Assembly (NCBI GenBank): GCA_016199405.1
Contig: JACQGS010000262.1
Coordinates: 1 to 7,716, forward strand
Source of the DNA: Chloroflexota bacterium
GTDB lineage: Bacteria > Chloroflexota > Anaerolineae > UBA4142
DNA length: 7,716 bases
Reading direction: 5' to 3'
Below, one piece after another: positions 1 through 6,085 of the stretch; the stretch's first letter is position 1, and the number at the start of each line of letters is the position of its first letter. The notes below the pieces were generated by a model. It made no database searches. It was not told the DNA's origin and worked only from the letters and a program-made list of their open reading frames with translations. The translations under genes and the position numbers were made by a program.

Positions 1-83
1 GTTCCATAGGGGGTTGTCCTCCTCACGGATGTTCTTTGTGCTCTATGAGGATATAACCCCGTCAAGCCCTTAAGTTTACGGAT

Positions 84-971
84 ATGCTTGGTGTAGGTAC
101 TCAGGCAATCACATTCTACCAAGACGCGGTTGCTTTATGCAATAACCTAGCGGGCGTTGACAAAATGATCGCGCTGCGTCTGCACGGCAAGATCCTTCAA
201 ATAGTCGCGTCGTTGGTATGGGCGATTGACATTGAGCGCTTCAAGGCAATCGCACAGATTGGCGCGGCGTCGCGGGCAATCCTCGAAGCCGAAGAACTTG
301 CAAGTCAAGAACCCCATACGGAAACAGTGCGATTGCTTACAATTCTTTCCAAGGATGCGTGGAGAACACGGACTCCGCGAGATTGGGATGCGGCGGAACG
401 ATATGCACGCGCCGCGGCGGATATGGCTGAGAAGTTGGATAATCCGCCAGAACTATCCGTTGCTCTTGACGCGCTTGGCAACGTCTATTTCGCGCGAGGT
501 TTGTTGCGCGAGCGAGTCCAAGTTGCTCTCCGACGGTTAGAACTCAGTCGCGATCCGCATTTTAGTGACGTGCGCGAACGAGTCTCTATTTTGATTGAGA
601 TTGGCGATACGCTGTTAACCGTCGGTGAATACGCACAGGCAATGACCTATCTCACAGAAGCCACAAGTCTCGCCGACGAGATTCATGCAGTCGATCAACA
701 GATCGGTGCGCTCCAGCACCGTAGTTATTGTTTGTTTCGCCTAGACCGATGGGATGATATGCTGAAAATTTTAGATCTAGCGCGAGATATTCGCACGCGC
801 TATTCACGCGAACATATCGGAGGAGAGTGTTTTCAGATCGCGCTTGCCGCGAGCGTCCACACGCGGCGTGGCGAATCGGATTTGGGCGTGGCGGAACGTG
901 CAGAAGCGCATTCGATCATGACTGCTCTCGGTGGTCCACTGGAGCGTTGGGGACGAGGGAATCTTTACTGA
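84..971 (+). CDS. TPR-repeat part of a LuxR-family regulator, cut by an in-frame TGA
   Basis: This is a 295-residue, almost entirely helical protein with degenerate tetratricopeptide-like repeats. Examples are the segments around residues 120-150 (ELSVALDALGNVYFARG) and 180-215 (IGDTLLTVGEYAQAMTYLTEA). It has no ATPase motif and no DNA-binding domain. The frame continues past its TGA stop (969-971) directly into the next ORF, which carries more TPR helices and a LuxR helix-turn-helix. The two therefore look like one MalT/LuxR-type regulator broken by a single nonsense codon. In such regulators the TPR region normally follows an AAA/STAND ATPase. Here an in-frame TAA lies at 54-56, and no Shine-Dalgarno precedes the ATG at 84, so this start may be an internal methionine of a decayed gene. 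Frame 2 is open from the window edge to a TAA at 71-73, but I cannot identify what it encodes. The TPR nature is fairly certain. Whether the protein is made is not. Confidence 0.6.
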   Translation: MLGVGTQAITFYQDAVALCNNLAGVDKMIALRLHGKILQIVASLVWAIDIERFKAIAQIGAASRAILEAEELASQEPHTETVRLLTILSKDAWRTRTPRDWDAAERYARAAADMAEKLDNPPELSVALDALGNVYFARGLLRERVQVALRRLELSRDPHFSDVRERVSILIEIGDTLLTVGEYAQAMTYLTEATSLADEIHAVDQQIGALQHRSYCLFRLDRWDDMLKILDLARDIRTRYSREHIGGECFQIALAASVHTRRGESDLGVAERAEAHSIMTALGGPLERWGRGNLY

Positions 972-977
972 CTGAGC

Positions 978-1694
978 ATGCCGCTATCGGCAGAGGGCGA
1001 GTTCGCCCTCGTGAAGCAATATCTCGAAGCCGCGCTTATGCAGAGTGTGCGTCCTGGCGGCTCTCACAGTGGCGACCTCGATTTGTACGCGTTGCTAGTA
1101 GATGCCACGGCGCAGCAACGCGATGAAGCGGCGTTGCGGAAATACGCGCCGCTTGCCGAAGAAACGGCAACGCGCATTGATCATAAGCTGTATACGGCGA
1201 TCGCACATCGCGCCTGGGGTGTGGCGCATTGTTTGGCAGGCGAATATGCTGATGCAGAAGCGCGATTGAATTTGGCGTTGGAAATATTCCAAGAACTGGA
1301 TGCGCGTTGGCAGATCGGACGCACGCTATTCGAATTAGGCGCACTAGCGCGCGCTCAAGGGAACGCTGCCGCCGCGCGTGATTATTTCTCGCGCGCGCTG
1401 TCTGCGTTCGAGGACATGCACGCCATGCCCGATGCGGCGCGAACCCGCAAAGCATTGGAGCAAGTTGTCGCTTCACCAACCATCGCTCTGCCACACGATC
1501 CAAACGCGCTGACGCCGCGTGAGATCGAAGTGCTGCGCCTTGCACAGGCGGGATTGAGCGATGCCAAGATCGCGGAGAAACTGGTGATTAGCCGTCGCAC
1601 CGTCAATACGCACTTGAGTTCGATCTACAGCAAACTGGGCGTCAATTCGCGCAGCGCCGCCACGCGCTACGCCCTCGACCACAAACTCATCTAA
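978..1694 (+). CDS. TPR plus C-terminal LuxR/GerE helix-turn-helix regulator (downstream fragment)
   Basis: This 238-residue protein has two regions. Residues 1-165 are TPR-like helices (for example IAHRAWGVAHCLAGEYADAEARL near 75-97 and LFELGALARAQGNAAAARDYF near 117-137). Residues 178-235 form a canonical LuxR/GerE DNA-binding domain: LTPREIEVLRL opens it, the turn AGLSDAKIAEKL follows, and the recognition helix is ISRRTVNTHLSSIYSKLGV. Such proteins bind promoter DNA as dimers, with the TPR part acting as a sensor or oligomerisation module. The ORF starts only 6 bases after the TGA that ends the preceding ORF, in the same frame and without a good ribosome-binding site, so it is best read as the second half of one interrupted gene. 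Reinitiation could still make the DNA-binding half alone, which might act as a constitutive or dominant-negative regulator. A strong terminator follows at 1725-1758. The target genes are unknown. Confidence 0.75.
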   Translation: MPLSAEGEFALVKQYLEAALMQSVRPGGSHSGDLDLYALLVDATAQQRDEAALRKYAPLAEETATRIDHKLYTAIAHRAWGVAHCLAGEYADAEARLNLALEIFQELDARWQIGRTLFELGALARAQGNAAAARDYFSRALSAFEDMHAMPDAARTRKALEQVVASPTIALPHDPNALTPREIEVLRLAQAGLSDAKIAEKLVISRRTVNTHLSSIYSKLGVNSRSAATRYALDHKLI

Positions 1695-1724
1695 ATCCGC
1701 GCAGATCGTCTCCCAATTCAATCT

Positions 1725-1758
1725 CCCGATGGTTGCAACAGCCATCGGGTTTTTATTT
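1725..1758 (+). terminator. Rho-independent terminator after the LuxR-type regulator
   Basis: A perfect 8-bp stem (CCCGATGG at 1725-1732 pairs with CCATCGGG at 1742-1749) with a 9-nt loop is followed directly by TTTTTATTT. It begins 30 bases after the regulator's TAA stop. It insulates the regulator from the rhodanese gene downstream. The presence of an intact terminator fits the regulator having once been a normally expressed single gene. Confidence 0.85.
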
Positions 1759-1983
1759 CCCTTCCGCTACGGACTTGCTTCATTCCAAGATACGTACTGC
1801 CAACGCGTCTTTTTACCGATGTGCTGCCGCACCGACTCGATTACACTCCACGCGAAGAACCAGACTGAACAAATCCTTCAGTGAGGAACTGATGGAAACT
1901 TTCAGCCAAGAGGAGGACAAAATACAAAACACAATCATGGCGCGGCAAATCTCGCAGCAAGGTTCGATCAAAAAAAATTTTCC

Positions 1984-1990
1984 AGGAGGA
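1984..1990 (+). promoter_or_regulatory. Strong Shine-Dalgarno of the rhodanese lipoprotein gene
   Basis: AGGAGGA lies 8 bases before the ATG at 1999 and fixes that start. The stretch 1759-1983 upstream holds no gene I can support. It contains a second AGGAGG at 1911-1916 with no well-spaced ATG, and an A-run at 1970-1977. I could not identify a convincing promoter pair in this leader, although the terminator at 1725-1758 implies that one must exist there. Confidence 0.7.
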
Positions 1991-1998
1991 AAGAAGAA

Positions 1999-2970
1999 AT
2001 GGATACTCGAAAAATCTTATTGATTGCCATGTTGTTCGTGTTGGCAATCACCGCAATCGCGTGCGCGCCCGCACCCGCCCCCGTCCCTGCGTCGACAATG
2101 GCACCGCCAATGGACGCGCCCAAGCCGACGACCGCGCCAACTCTCGCGCCAACCATCGCGCCAACTGTCGCGCCAACCACCGCGCCCGCCGCGTTCGACA
2201 TCAAGACCGTGCTGGTCAAGTACGTCACCACTTTGCCCGACGGTTTTGGCGGTGTGCAACCCGCCGCACTGAAAGATCAAATGGCGGCGGCAAAGCCATT
2301 CATCCTCGATGTGCGCGAAGCCAGCGAGATCGCGACGAATGGTTTCATCGAGGGCGCGGTCAATATTCCGATTCGCACGCTGACGAAGAATCTCGACAAA
2401 CTGCCCGCGAAGGATCAACCCATCGTTACGCTTTGCGCGAGCGGACAGCGCGGTGGGATCGCGATGTCGGTTCTGCAAATGTTGGGTTACACCAATGTCA
2501 AAAATCTCGTCGGCGGTTTCAACGCGTGGAAAGCGGCGAATTTGCCGGTCGCCACTGGCGCGCCCGCTGAAGCGAAAGCCGGCAAGTCGCCCGAGTTCGA
2601 CAAAGACTTGTTTGCCGCGCTGGACAAATACGTGACGACTCTGCCGGATGGTTTCGGTGGCGCTCAGCCCGCCGCGCTGAAAGATCAAATGGCGGCGACC
2701 AAAGTATTTTTGCTCGATGTGCGCGAACCGAGTGAAATCACGCAGAACGGTTTCATCGAGGGCTCGGTGAATGTGCCGATGCGCACGGTGGTCAACAATC
2801 TCGACAAACTTCCGGGGGACAAAGCCGCGCCCATCGTGACGTACTGCCCAACCGGTCAGCGCGGCGATATCGCGATGGTGACTTTGCAGTTGCTCGGCTA
2901 CACCAACGTCAAGAATCTGGTTGGCGGCTTTGGCGCGTGGAAGAACGCGAACTTGCCAATTGCCAAATAA
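1999..2970 (+). CDS. Tandem-rhodanese lipoprotein, both catalytic cysteines present
   Basis: This 323-residue exported protein is a probable sulfurtransferase. Residues 1-21 form a signal peptide (charged DTRK, then a hydrophobic stretch) ending in a lipobox-like AIAC, with Cys22 as the predicted lipidated residue. Residues 23-65 are a Pro/Ala/Thr-rich spacer containing APTx repeats. Two rhodanese domains follow, at roughly 74-183 and 210-320. Each has the LDVRE motif and a CxxGxR active-site loop: Cys146 in CASGQR and Cys283 in CPTGQR. Rhodanese cysteines accept sulfane sulfur as a persulfide. Unlike classical two-domain rhodaneses, in which the N-terminal domain is inactive, both halves look catalytic and are near-copies of each other (repeat KYVTTLPDGFGG at 74 and 210, 136 residues apart). 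The likely location is the outer face of the membrane. The gene sits alone between two terminators, so its sulfur donor and acceptor are unknown. Confidence 0.85.
   Translation: MDTRKILLIAMLFVLAITAIACAPAPAPVPASTMAPPMDAPKPTTAPTLAPTIAPTVAPTTAPAAFDIKTVLVKYVTTLPDGFGGVQPAALKDQMAAAKPFILDVREASEIATNGFIEGAVNIPIRTLTKNLDKLPAKDQPIVTLCASGQRGGIAMSVLQMLGYTNVKNLVGGFNAWKAANLPVATGAPAEAKAGKSPEFDKDLFAALDKYVTTLPDGFGGAQPAALKDQMAATKVFLLDVREPSEITQNGFIEGSVNVPMRTVVNNLDKLPGDKAAPIVTYCPTGQRGDIAMVTLQLLGYTNVKNLVGGFGAWKNANLPIAK
2134..2181 (+). repeat. Four tandem 12-bp repeats encoding APTx linker units
   Basis: Four copies of GCGCCAACnnTC (starting at 2134, 2146, 2158 and 2170, the last slightly diverged) encode APTL, APTI, APTV and APTT in the spacer between the lipidated cysteine and the first rhodanese domain. 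The 12-bp unit allows expansion or contraction without a frameshift, so tether length probably varies among relatives. Confidence 0.8.
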
Positions 2971-3017
2971 GCGAAGACGACTCTCCTGCTGACAAATGGA
3001 ATGCGCTTTACGAAAGA

Positions 3018-3047
3018 AAAGCCGGAGGGGAAATTCCCTCCGGCTTT
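3018..3047. terminator. Bidirectional terminator between convergent genes
   Basis: A perfect 12-bp stem (AAAGCCGGAGGG at 3018-3029 with CCCTCCGGCTTT at 3036-3047) encloses a 6-nt loop. On the plus strand it is followed by TTTATT and terminates the rhodanese gene, which ends at 2970. On the minus strand the reverse complement of the flanking GAAAGAAAA gives a T-rich tail that terminates the toastrack gene, which ends at 3064. It serves both convergent genes. Confidence 0.88.
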
Positions 3048-3063
3048 ATTCCATGGCATTCAA

Positions 3064-3957
3064 CTATCGAATCTTGATGGCTCCCACTCCGCCATTCACA
3101 TCCAAATCAATCCGATTCGCCGCACCCGCGTAATCCGCGCTCTGATAGTATTCGCCGGATTTTGGAAAGCGCGCGGTGTCCACATTCGTGCCGCCGATGC
3201 CGGTATTGACGCGAATGCGCGCAGCAACGCCCGGTGGAATCGTGATTTGCAAATTGCCAACGCCGCCGCTCACCTTGATTTTCATCGCGCCGATTTGCGG
3301 CGTCGTGAGAGCAAGACTCCCAACTCCGCCATCAATCTCTATCATCGGCGCGTTGAGCGCGGAAAGATCCAGCGTCGCGCTTCCCACCCCGCCGTCAATA
3401 TTCAATTGCAACGGCACGCGCGGACTCAACAGCAAATCCAATTTGGCTTGCGGACTTCCTGGAAAAAAAGTTCCGGTCTCGTTCAACGACAGCCGCCCCT
3501 CATTCCCGACGATCTGATACTTTTTTTCGATGCGCATGCCTTCGGCGTGCCGATACGTGCCGCTCACCAAATCAGTCGAATCCGCGCTGGCTGCTTTGAC
3601 CGTTGTCGCCGAAACGCCCAAATCCAAATTGATCACTGCCGATTTGATTTCGCCGAGCGGTTCGGAGATGGCGTCACTGGTCAGCGCAACATTCACCGGC
3701 GCGCTGCCTTGCGCGAAGGCAAACCACAGCGCGCCGCCAACCAACCCCACCCACAGCGCGATAATGGCGAGCGAAGCGACCAGCGAGCGCCGTCCGAAAA
3801 TAATTTGGACGCCGATCATGATAATGATGAGGGGCCAAAAGCGCGCGGCGGTGTCCCAAAACGAGAGCGGCAGATAGCCGAGATTGGAAAGCAAAAGTAG
3901 AACGCCGGCGGTGATGAGGATGAGGGGGATGATGAGAGAGGGTCTTCGAGTGGACAT
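3064..3957 (-). CDS. Membrane-anchored LiaF/toastrack-type protein
   Basis: This 297-residue protein has three predicted membrane segments near the N-terminus (about 7-26, 40-55 and 58-82). A long beta-rich extracytoplasmic region with no cysteine follows. The N-terminal part resembles the LiaI/LiaF-like transmembrane module, and the rest resembles the toastrack/adhesin-like beta-solenoid found in LiaF and DUF4097-type proteins. The beta part carries a ladder of GGVG motifs at residues 189, 210, 231, 252 (TGIG) and 289. LiaF-type proteins restrain envelope-stress signalling, but no LiaRS-like kinase/regulator pair is adjacent, so the role here is inferred only from fold. I chose the ATG at 3957 because AAGGAGA lies just upstream. 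Starting at 4014 would add 19 residues encoded by repeat DNA. The gene lies 95 bases downstream of mutL on the same strand, with no terminator between them, so cotranscription is possible. Confidence 0.75.
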   Translation of the reverse strand: MSTRRPSLIIPLILITAGVLLLLSNLGYLPLSFWDTAARFWPLIIIMIGVQIIFGRRSLVASLAIIALWVGLVGGALWFAFAQGSAPVNVALTSDAISEPLGEIKSAVINLDLGVSATTVKAASADSTDLVSGTYRHAEGMRIEKKYQIVGNEGRLSLNETGTFFPGSPQAKLDLLLSPRVPLQLNIDGGVGSATLDLSALNAPMIEIDGGVGSLALTTPQIGAMKIKVSGGVGNLQITIPPGVAARIRVNTGIGGTNVDTARFPKSGEYYQSADYAGAANRIDLDVNGGVGAIKIR

Positions 3958-3960
3958 GGA

Positions 3961-3967
3961 TCTCCTT
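3961..3967 (-). promoter_or_regulatory. Shine-Dalgarno deciding the toastrack gene start
   Basis: On the minus strand AAGGAGA lies three bases before the ATG at 3957. This supports the shorter start over the in-frame ATG at 4014, which falls within the heptamer repeat region. Confidence 0.65.
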
Positions 3968-3971
3968 TTCT

Positions 3972-4050
3972 GATTTTCGATTGCCGATTGCCAATTTCCG
4001 ATTGAATTCCTCACGGCAGCTCAATCCAAAATCGCAAATCGAAAATCGCA
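3972..4050. repeat. Paired 7-bp-period repeat arrays between mutL and the toastrack gene
   Basis: Five degenerate heptamers run from 3972 to 4006 (GATTTTC, GATTGCC, GATTGCC, AATTTCC, GATTGAA). Four more run from 4023 to 4050 (AATCCAA, AATCGCA, AATCGAA, AATCGCA). The two arrays are partly inverted with respect to each other: GATTTTCGATT at 3972-3982 is the exact reverse complement of 4037-4047, so the mRNA between mutL and the next gene could form a long-range hairpin. Confidence 0.8.
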
Positions 4051-4052
4051 AA

Positions 4053-5939
4053 TTATTTTCTCCCAAACTCTCGTTCCAACAGCGCCGCGTTCAATTGGAT
4101 CACCGTCGGGCGGCCGTGCGGGCAGGTGCGCGGCGACGCGGTTTGCTCCAACCGCCGGATGAGTTCGCGCATTTCATCGAGCGACAACACTTGCCCGCCT
4201 TTCACCGCGATGCTTTTGCAGACGCTCGTGATCAGCCGCGCCTCCGCAGATTTTTCGAGCGGCTCTTCGCCTTGTTCTAACTCATCCAAAATTTCGACGA
4301 GCGCCGCGCGCGGTTCGCCTTTTTTCAACGCCGCCGGCACGGCACGCAGCAAAACAGTTTGATTGCCGAAGAGTTCGGTCTGGAAGCCGACCGAATCGAG
4401 CGCGGCGCGATGCGTTTCGTACGCGGCGAATTGCGCCGGCGAAAGTTGCAGGGGCGCGGGATCGAGCAGATTTTGCGTCGCGGCATTCGCGCCGGCGCGT
4501 TCCGCGCGTAACTGCTCGTACAACACGCGTTCGTGCGCGGCGTGCTGGTCAATCAAATAAATGCCGTCGGGGCCTTCGGCGATGATGTACGTCGAGAGAA
4601 TTTGCCCGAGGACGCGGAGCATGGGGAGCGCGGTAATTGGTTGATTGGTAATTGGTAATTGCGCAGGTGGAGATTGGAGATTGGAGATTGGTTGTTGGAT
4701 GTTAGAAGTTGGAGGCTTGTCCTGAGCCGAGTCGAAGGATTGGACGTTGGACGCTGGACCTTGGACACCGTACAATGGGCGATGCAGGTCGATTGCCAAT
4801 TGAGCGTCTTCAGGCCGCGGGCGTGCAAAATCGCGCGGAGCGACGCGGACGGACGGAATCGGCGCGTGGGCGGTGATCGTCGCGCGCACCGCGCGCTGCA
4901 CGGACGCAAAGACCGCGTTGGAATCGCGGAAACGCACTTGCGATTTTGCCGGATGCACGTTCACGTCCACCGCATCCGGCGGAACGGACACATCGAGCAC
5001 GACGAGCGGAAAACGTCCGACCATCAGCGCGGTGTGATACGCCTGAATGACCGCGTGCGCGAGCGCGCGATCTTGCACCCACCGGTGATTGACGAACAGG
5101 AAAATAAATTTGCGCGTCGCGCGATTGAGATGCGGCGGGGAAACGAAGCCGCTAATTTGAATCGCTGCGGTCTCAGGTCGCAAGTCACCAGTCACAGACT
5201 GACCGGCGGCTTGGGACATGTGGCTTGAGACTTGCGACGTGTGACTTGTGGCTTGCGACTTGCGACTTGCGACTTGTAACATCTGCCCCGCGTCCTCTGC
5301 GCCAAAAACCTTTACCACCGCGTCAAACAAATTTCCGGTTCCCGGCGATTGAAAACTCAAGCGATCCTCATTGGTAAGCGAGATTCGCAATTCCGGAAAC
5401 GCAAGCGCGTACGCGTTGAGCAGGTCGGCAATGTGCGCGCCTTCGGTTGTCGGCGCTTTGAGAAATTTCAAGCGCGCCGGCACATACTTGAATAAATCCT
5501 CGACCGTGACAATCGTGCCGGCGGGCGCGCCCGCGGCGCGTTGATCCGTGATTTTTCCACCGTCGACGCGGATTTGCGTGCCGTTCGCTTCGTCGCGCGC
5601 GCGCGTCAGGAGCGTAACCCGCGCGACGGCGGCAATCGAAGGCAGCGCTTCGCCGCGAAAGCCGAGTGTTTGAATGCGAAACAAATCGTCGACCGACGAA
5701 AGCTTGCTCGTGGCATGCCGCGCGAAGGCGGTCTTGACTTGATCCGCCGGAATTCCCGCGCCATCGTCGGCGACGCGAAGCAAGCGCTGACCGCCGCCGC
5801 GCATCTCGACGCGAATTTCGTGCGCGCCGGCGTCAATCGAATTTTCGAGCAGCTCTTTGACGACCGATGCCGGTCGCTCGATCACTTCGCCGGCGGCGAT
5901 CTTGGACGCGAGGTCGTCGGGAAGAATGCGGATGGTCAT
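4053..5939 (-). CDS. mutL: DNA mismatch repair protein MutL (endonuclease type)
   Basis: This 628-residue MutL couples mismatch recognition by MutS to strand removal. The N-terminal GHKL ATPase shows all its motifs: ELLENSIDAG (29-38, catalytic Glu and Mg-binding Asn), DDGAGI (58-63), HATSK (75-79) and GFRGEAL (93-99). DVNVHPAK (325-332) closes the transducer domain. The C-terminal domain has DQHAAHERVLYE (464-475), matching the DQHA(X)2E(X)4E endonuclease motif, plus CKSIAVKGG (574-582) and CPHGRP (606-611). This protein should therefore nick DNA itself, as in bacteria without MutH. Two low-complexity stretches are encoded by heptamer repeats: residues about 224-256, in a loop of the transducer domain, and about 394-436, in the interdomain linker. 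Both keep the frame and lie outside the motifs, so activity is probably preserved. No mutS is in the window. No Shine-Dalgarno precedes the ATG, and a promoter-like element just upstream suggests a leaderless mRNA. Confidence 0.97.
   Translation of the reverse strand: MTIRILPDDLASKIAAGEVIERPASVVKELLENSIDAGAHEIRVEMRGGGQRLLRVADDGAGIPADQVKTAFARHATSKLSSVDDLFRIQTLGFRGEALPSIAAVARVTLLTRARDEANGTQIRVDGGKITDQRAAGAPAGTIVTVEDLFKYVPARLKFLKAPTTEGAHIADLLNAYALAFPELRISLTNEDRLSFQSPGTGNLFDAVVKVFGAEDAGQMLQVASRKSQATSHTSQVSSHMSQAAGQSVTGDLRPETAAIQISGFVSPPHLNRATRKFIFLFVNHRWVQDRALAHAVIQAYHTALMVGRFPLVVLDVSVPPDAVDVNVHPAKSQVRFRDSNAVFASVQRAVRATITAHAPIPSVRVAPRDFARPRPEDAQLAIDLHRPLYGVQGPASNVQSFDSAQDKPPTSNIQQPISNLQSPPAQLPITNQPITALPMLRVLGQILSTYIIAEGPDGIYLIDQHAAHERVLYEQLRAERAGANAATQNLLDPAPLQLSPAQFAAYETHRAALDSVGFQTELFGNQTVLLRAVPAALKKGEPRAALVEILDELEQGEEPLEKSAEARLITSVCKSIAVKGGQVLSLDEMRELIRRLEQTASPRTCPHGRPTVIQLNAALLEREFGRK
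4632..4766. repeat. Heptamer repeat array plus a 23-bp interspersed repeat inside the mutL linker
   Basis: The plus strand shows TAATTGG-type units (4634-4662), GGAGATT three times (4669-4689), then GGTTGTT, GGATGTT, AGAAGTT and GGAGGCT (to 4717). ATTGGAC, GTTGGAC, GCTGGAC and CTTGGAC follow at 4739-4766. Between the last two blocks, 4716-4738 begins CTTGTCCTGAGCCG. Translated as mutL this gives FDSAQDKP, a peptide I recall as a recurrent insert in proteins from environmental bacterial genomes. The heptamers give a 7-residue period (ASNVQS, TSNIQQ, ISNLQS) in MutL residues 396-423. Confidence 0.85.
5180..5277. repeat. Eight-unit heptamer repeat array inside the mutL transducer domain
   Basis: Eight consecutive 7-bp units occupy 5222-5277: GGCTTGA, GACTTGC, GACGTGT, GACTTGT, GGCTTGC, GACTTGC, GACTTGC, GACTTGT. 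An inverted copy, GCAAGTC, lies at 5180-5186, so the transcript can fold back. In MutL this encodes a heptapeptide pattern (ASRKSQ, TSHTSQ, SSHMSQ) at residues 224-242. It falls between GQMLQV and AAIQISGFVSPP, in a normally short loop. Confidence 0.88.
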
Positions 5940-5945
5940 GTATGC

Positions 5946-5975
5946 ATTTTAGCATAAATCGGGCGTAGTTGTGAA
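5946..5975 (-). promoter_or_regulatory. Promoter-like element giving a leaderless mutL mRNA
   Basis: On the minus strand TTCACA (5970-5975) and TAAAAT (5946-5951) are separated by 18 bases. Six bases lie between the -10 and the ATG at 5939, which places the expected start of transcription on the A of the start codon. There is no Shine-Dalgarno, which fits a leaderless transcript. The match to the sigma-70 consensus is moderate. Confidence 0.45.
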
Positions 5976-5984
5976 CTAGGGAAA

Positions 5985-6044
5985 ATTCGTAATTCATATT
6001 TCGTAATTTGTTGGACATGAATCATGAATTATGAATTATGAATT
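5985..6044. repeat. Two heptamer arrays in the mutL/dehydratase divergent gap
   Basis: Four units (ATTCGTA, ATTCATA, TTTCGTA, ATTTGTT) fill 5985-6012. Four more (ATGAATC, then ATGAATT three times) fill 6017-6044. The second array creates spurious ATG codons in frame with the dehydratase, so in-frame ATGs at 6038 and nearby are poor start candidates. Confidence 0.85.
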
Positions 6045-6071
6045 GCATTATGACGCCACCTCTACTACAAT
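6043..6071 (+). promoter_or_regulatory. Candidate promoter of the threonine dehydratase gene
   Basis: TACAAT at 6066-6071 is a good -10. The element 17 bases upstream, TTGCAT at 6043-6048, is a weak -35 that overlaps the end of the heptamer array. Transcription would start near 6078, leaving a leader of about 8 bases before the ATG at 6086. This supports that start over the ATGs at 6038 and 6050. Confidence 0.4.
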
Positions 6072-6085
6072 GCGCCTCACCTTCT

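Noticed and set aside
1892..2023. Small ORF of 43 codons starting METFSQEEDK, with a GAGGA upstream, overlapping the rhodanese start
   Set aside because: It runs out of frame into the signal-peptide region of the rhodanese gene and has no recognisable feature. The lipoprotein start with its own strong Shine-Dalgarno explains the region better.
3001..3900. Long plus-strand ORF of 299 codons opposite the toastrack gene
   Set aside because: It begins within the bidirectional terminator, has an Arg/His-rich antisense-like composition, and lies opposite a gene with clear membrane segments and motifs. It is a shadow.
3958..4014. N-terminal extension of the toastrack protein (MRNSIGNWQSAIENQKRRS)
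   Set aside because: It is encoded by heptamer repeat DNA, and the internal ATG at 3957 has a Shine-Dalgarno.
3972..4050. CRISPR array
   Set aside because: The units are 7 bp, contiguous and degenerate, with no spacers and no cas genes.
4053..5939. mutL as a pseudogene because of its repeat inserts
   Set aside because: The frame is intact over 628 residues and every ATPase and endonuclease motif is present. The inserts lie in a loop and in the linker.
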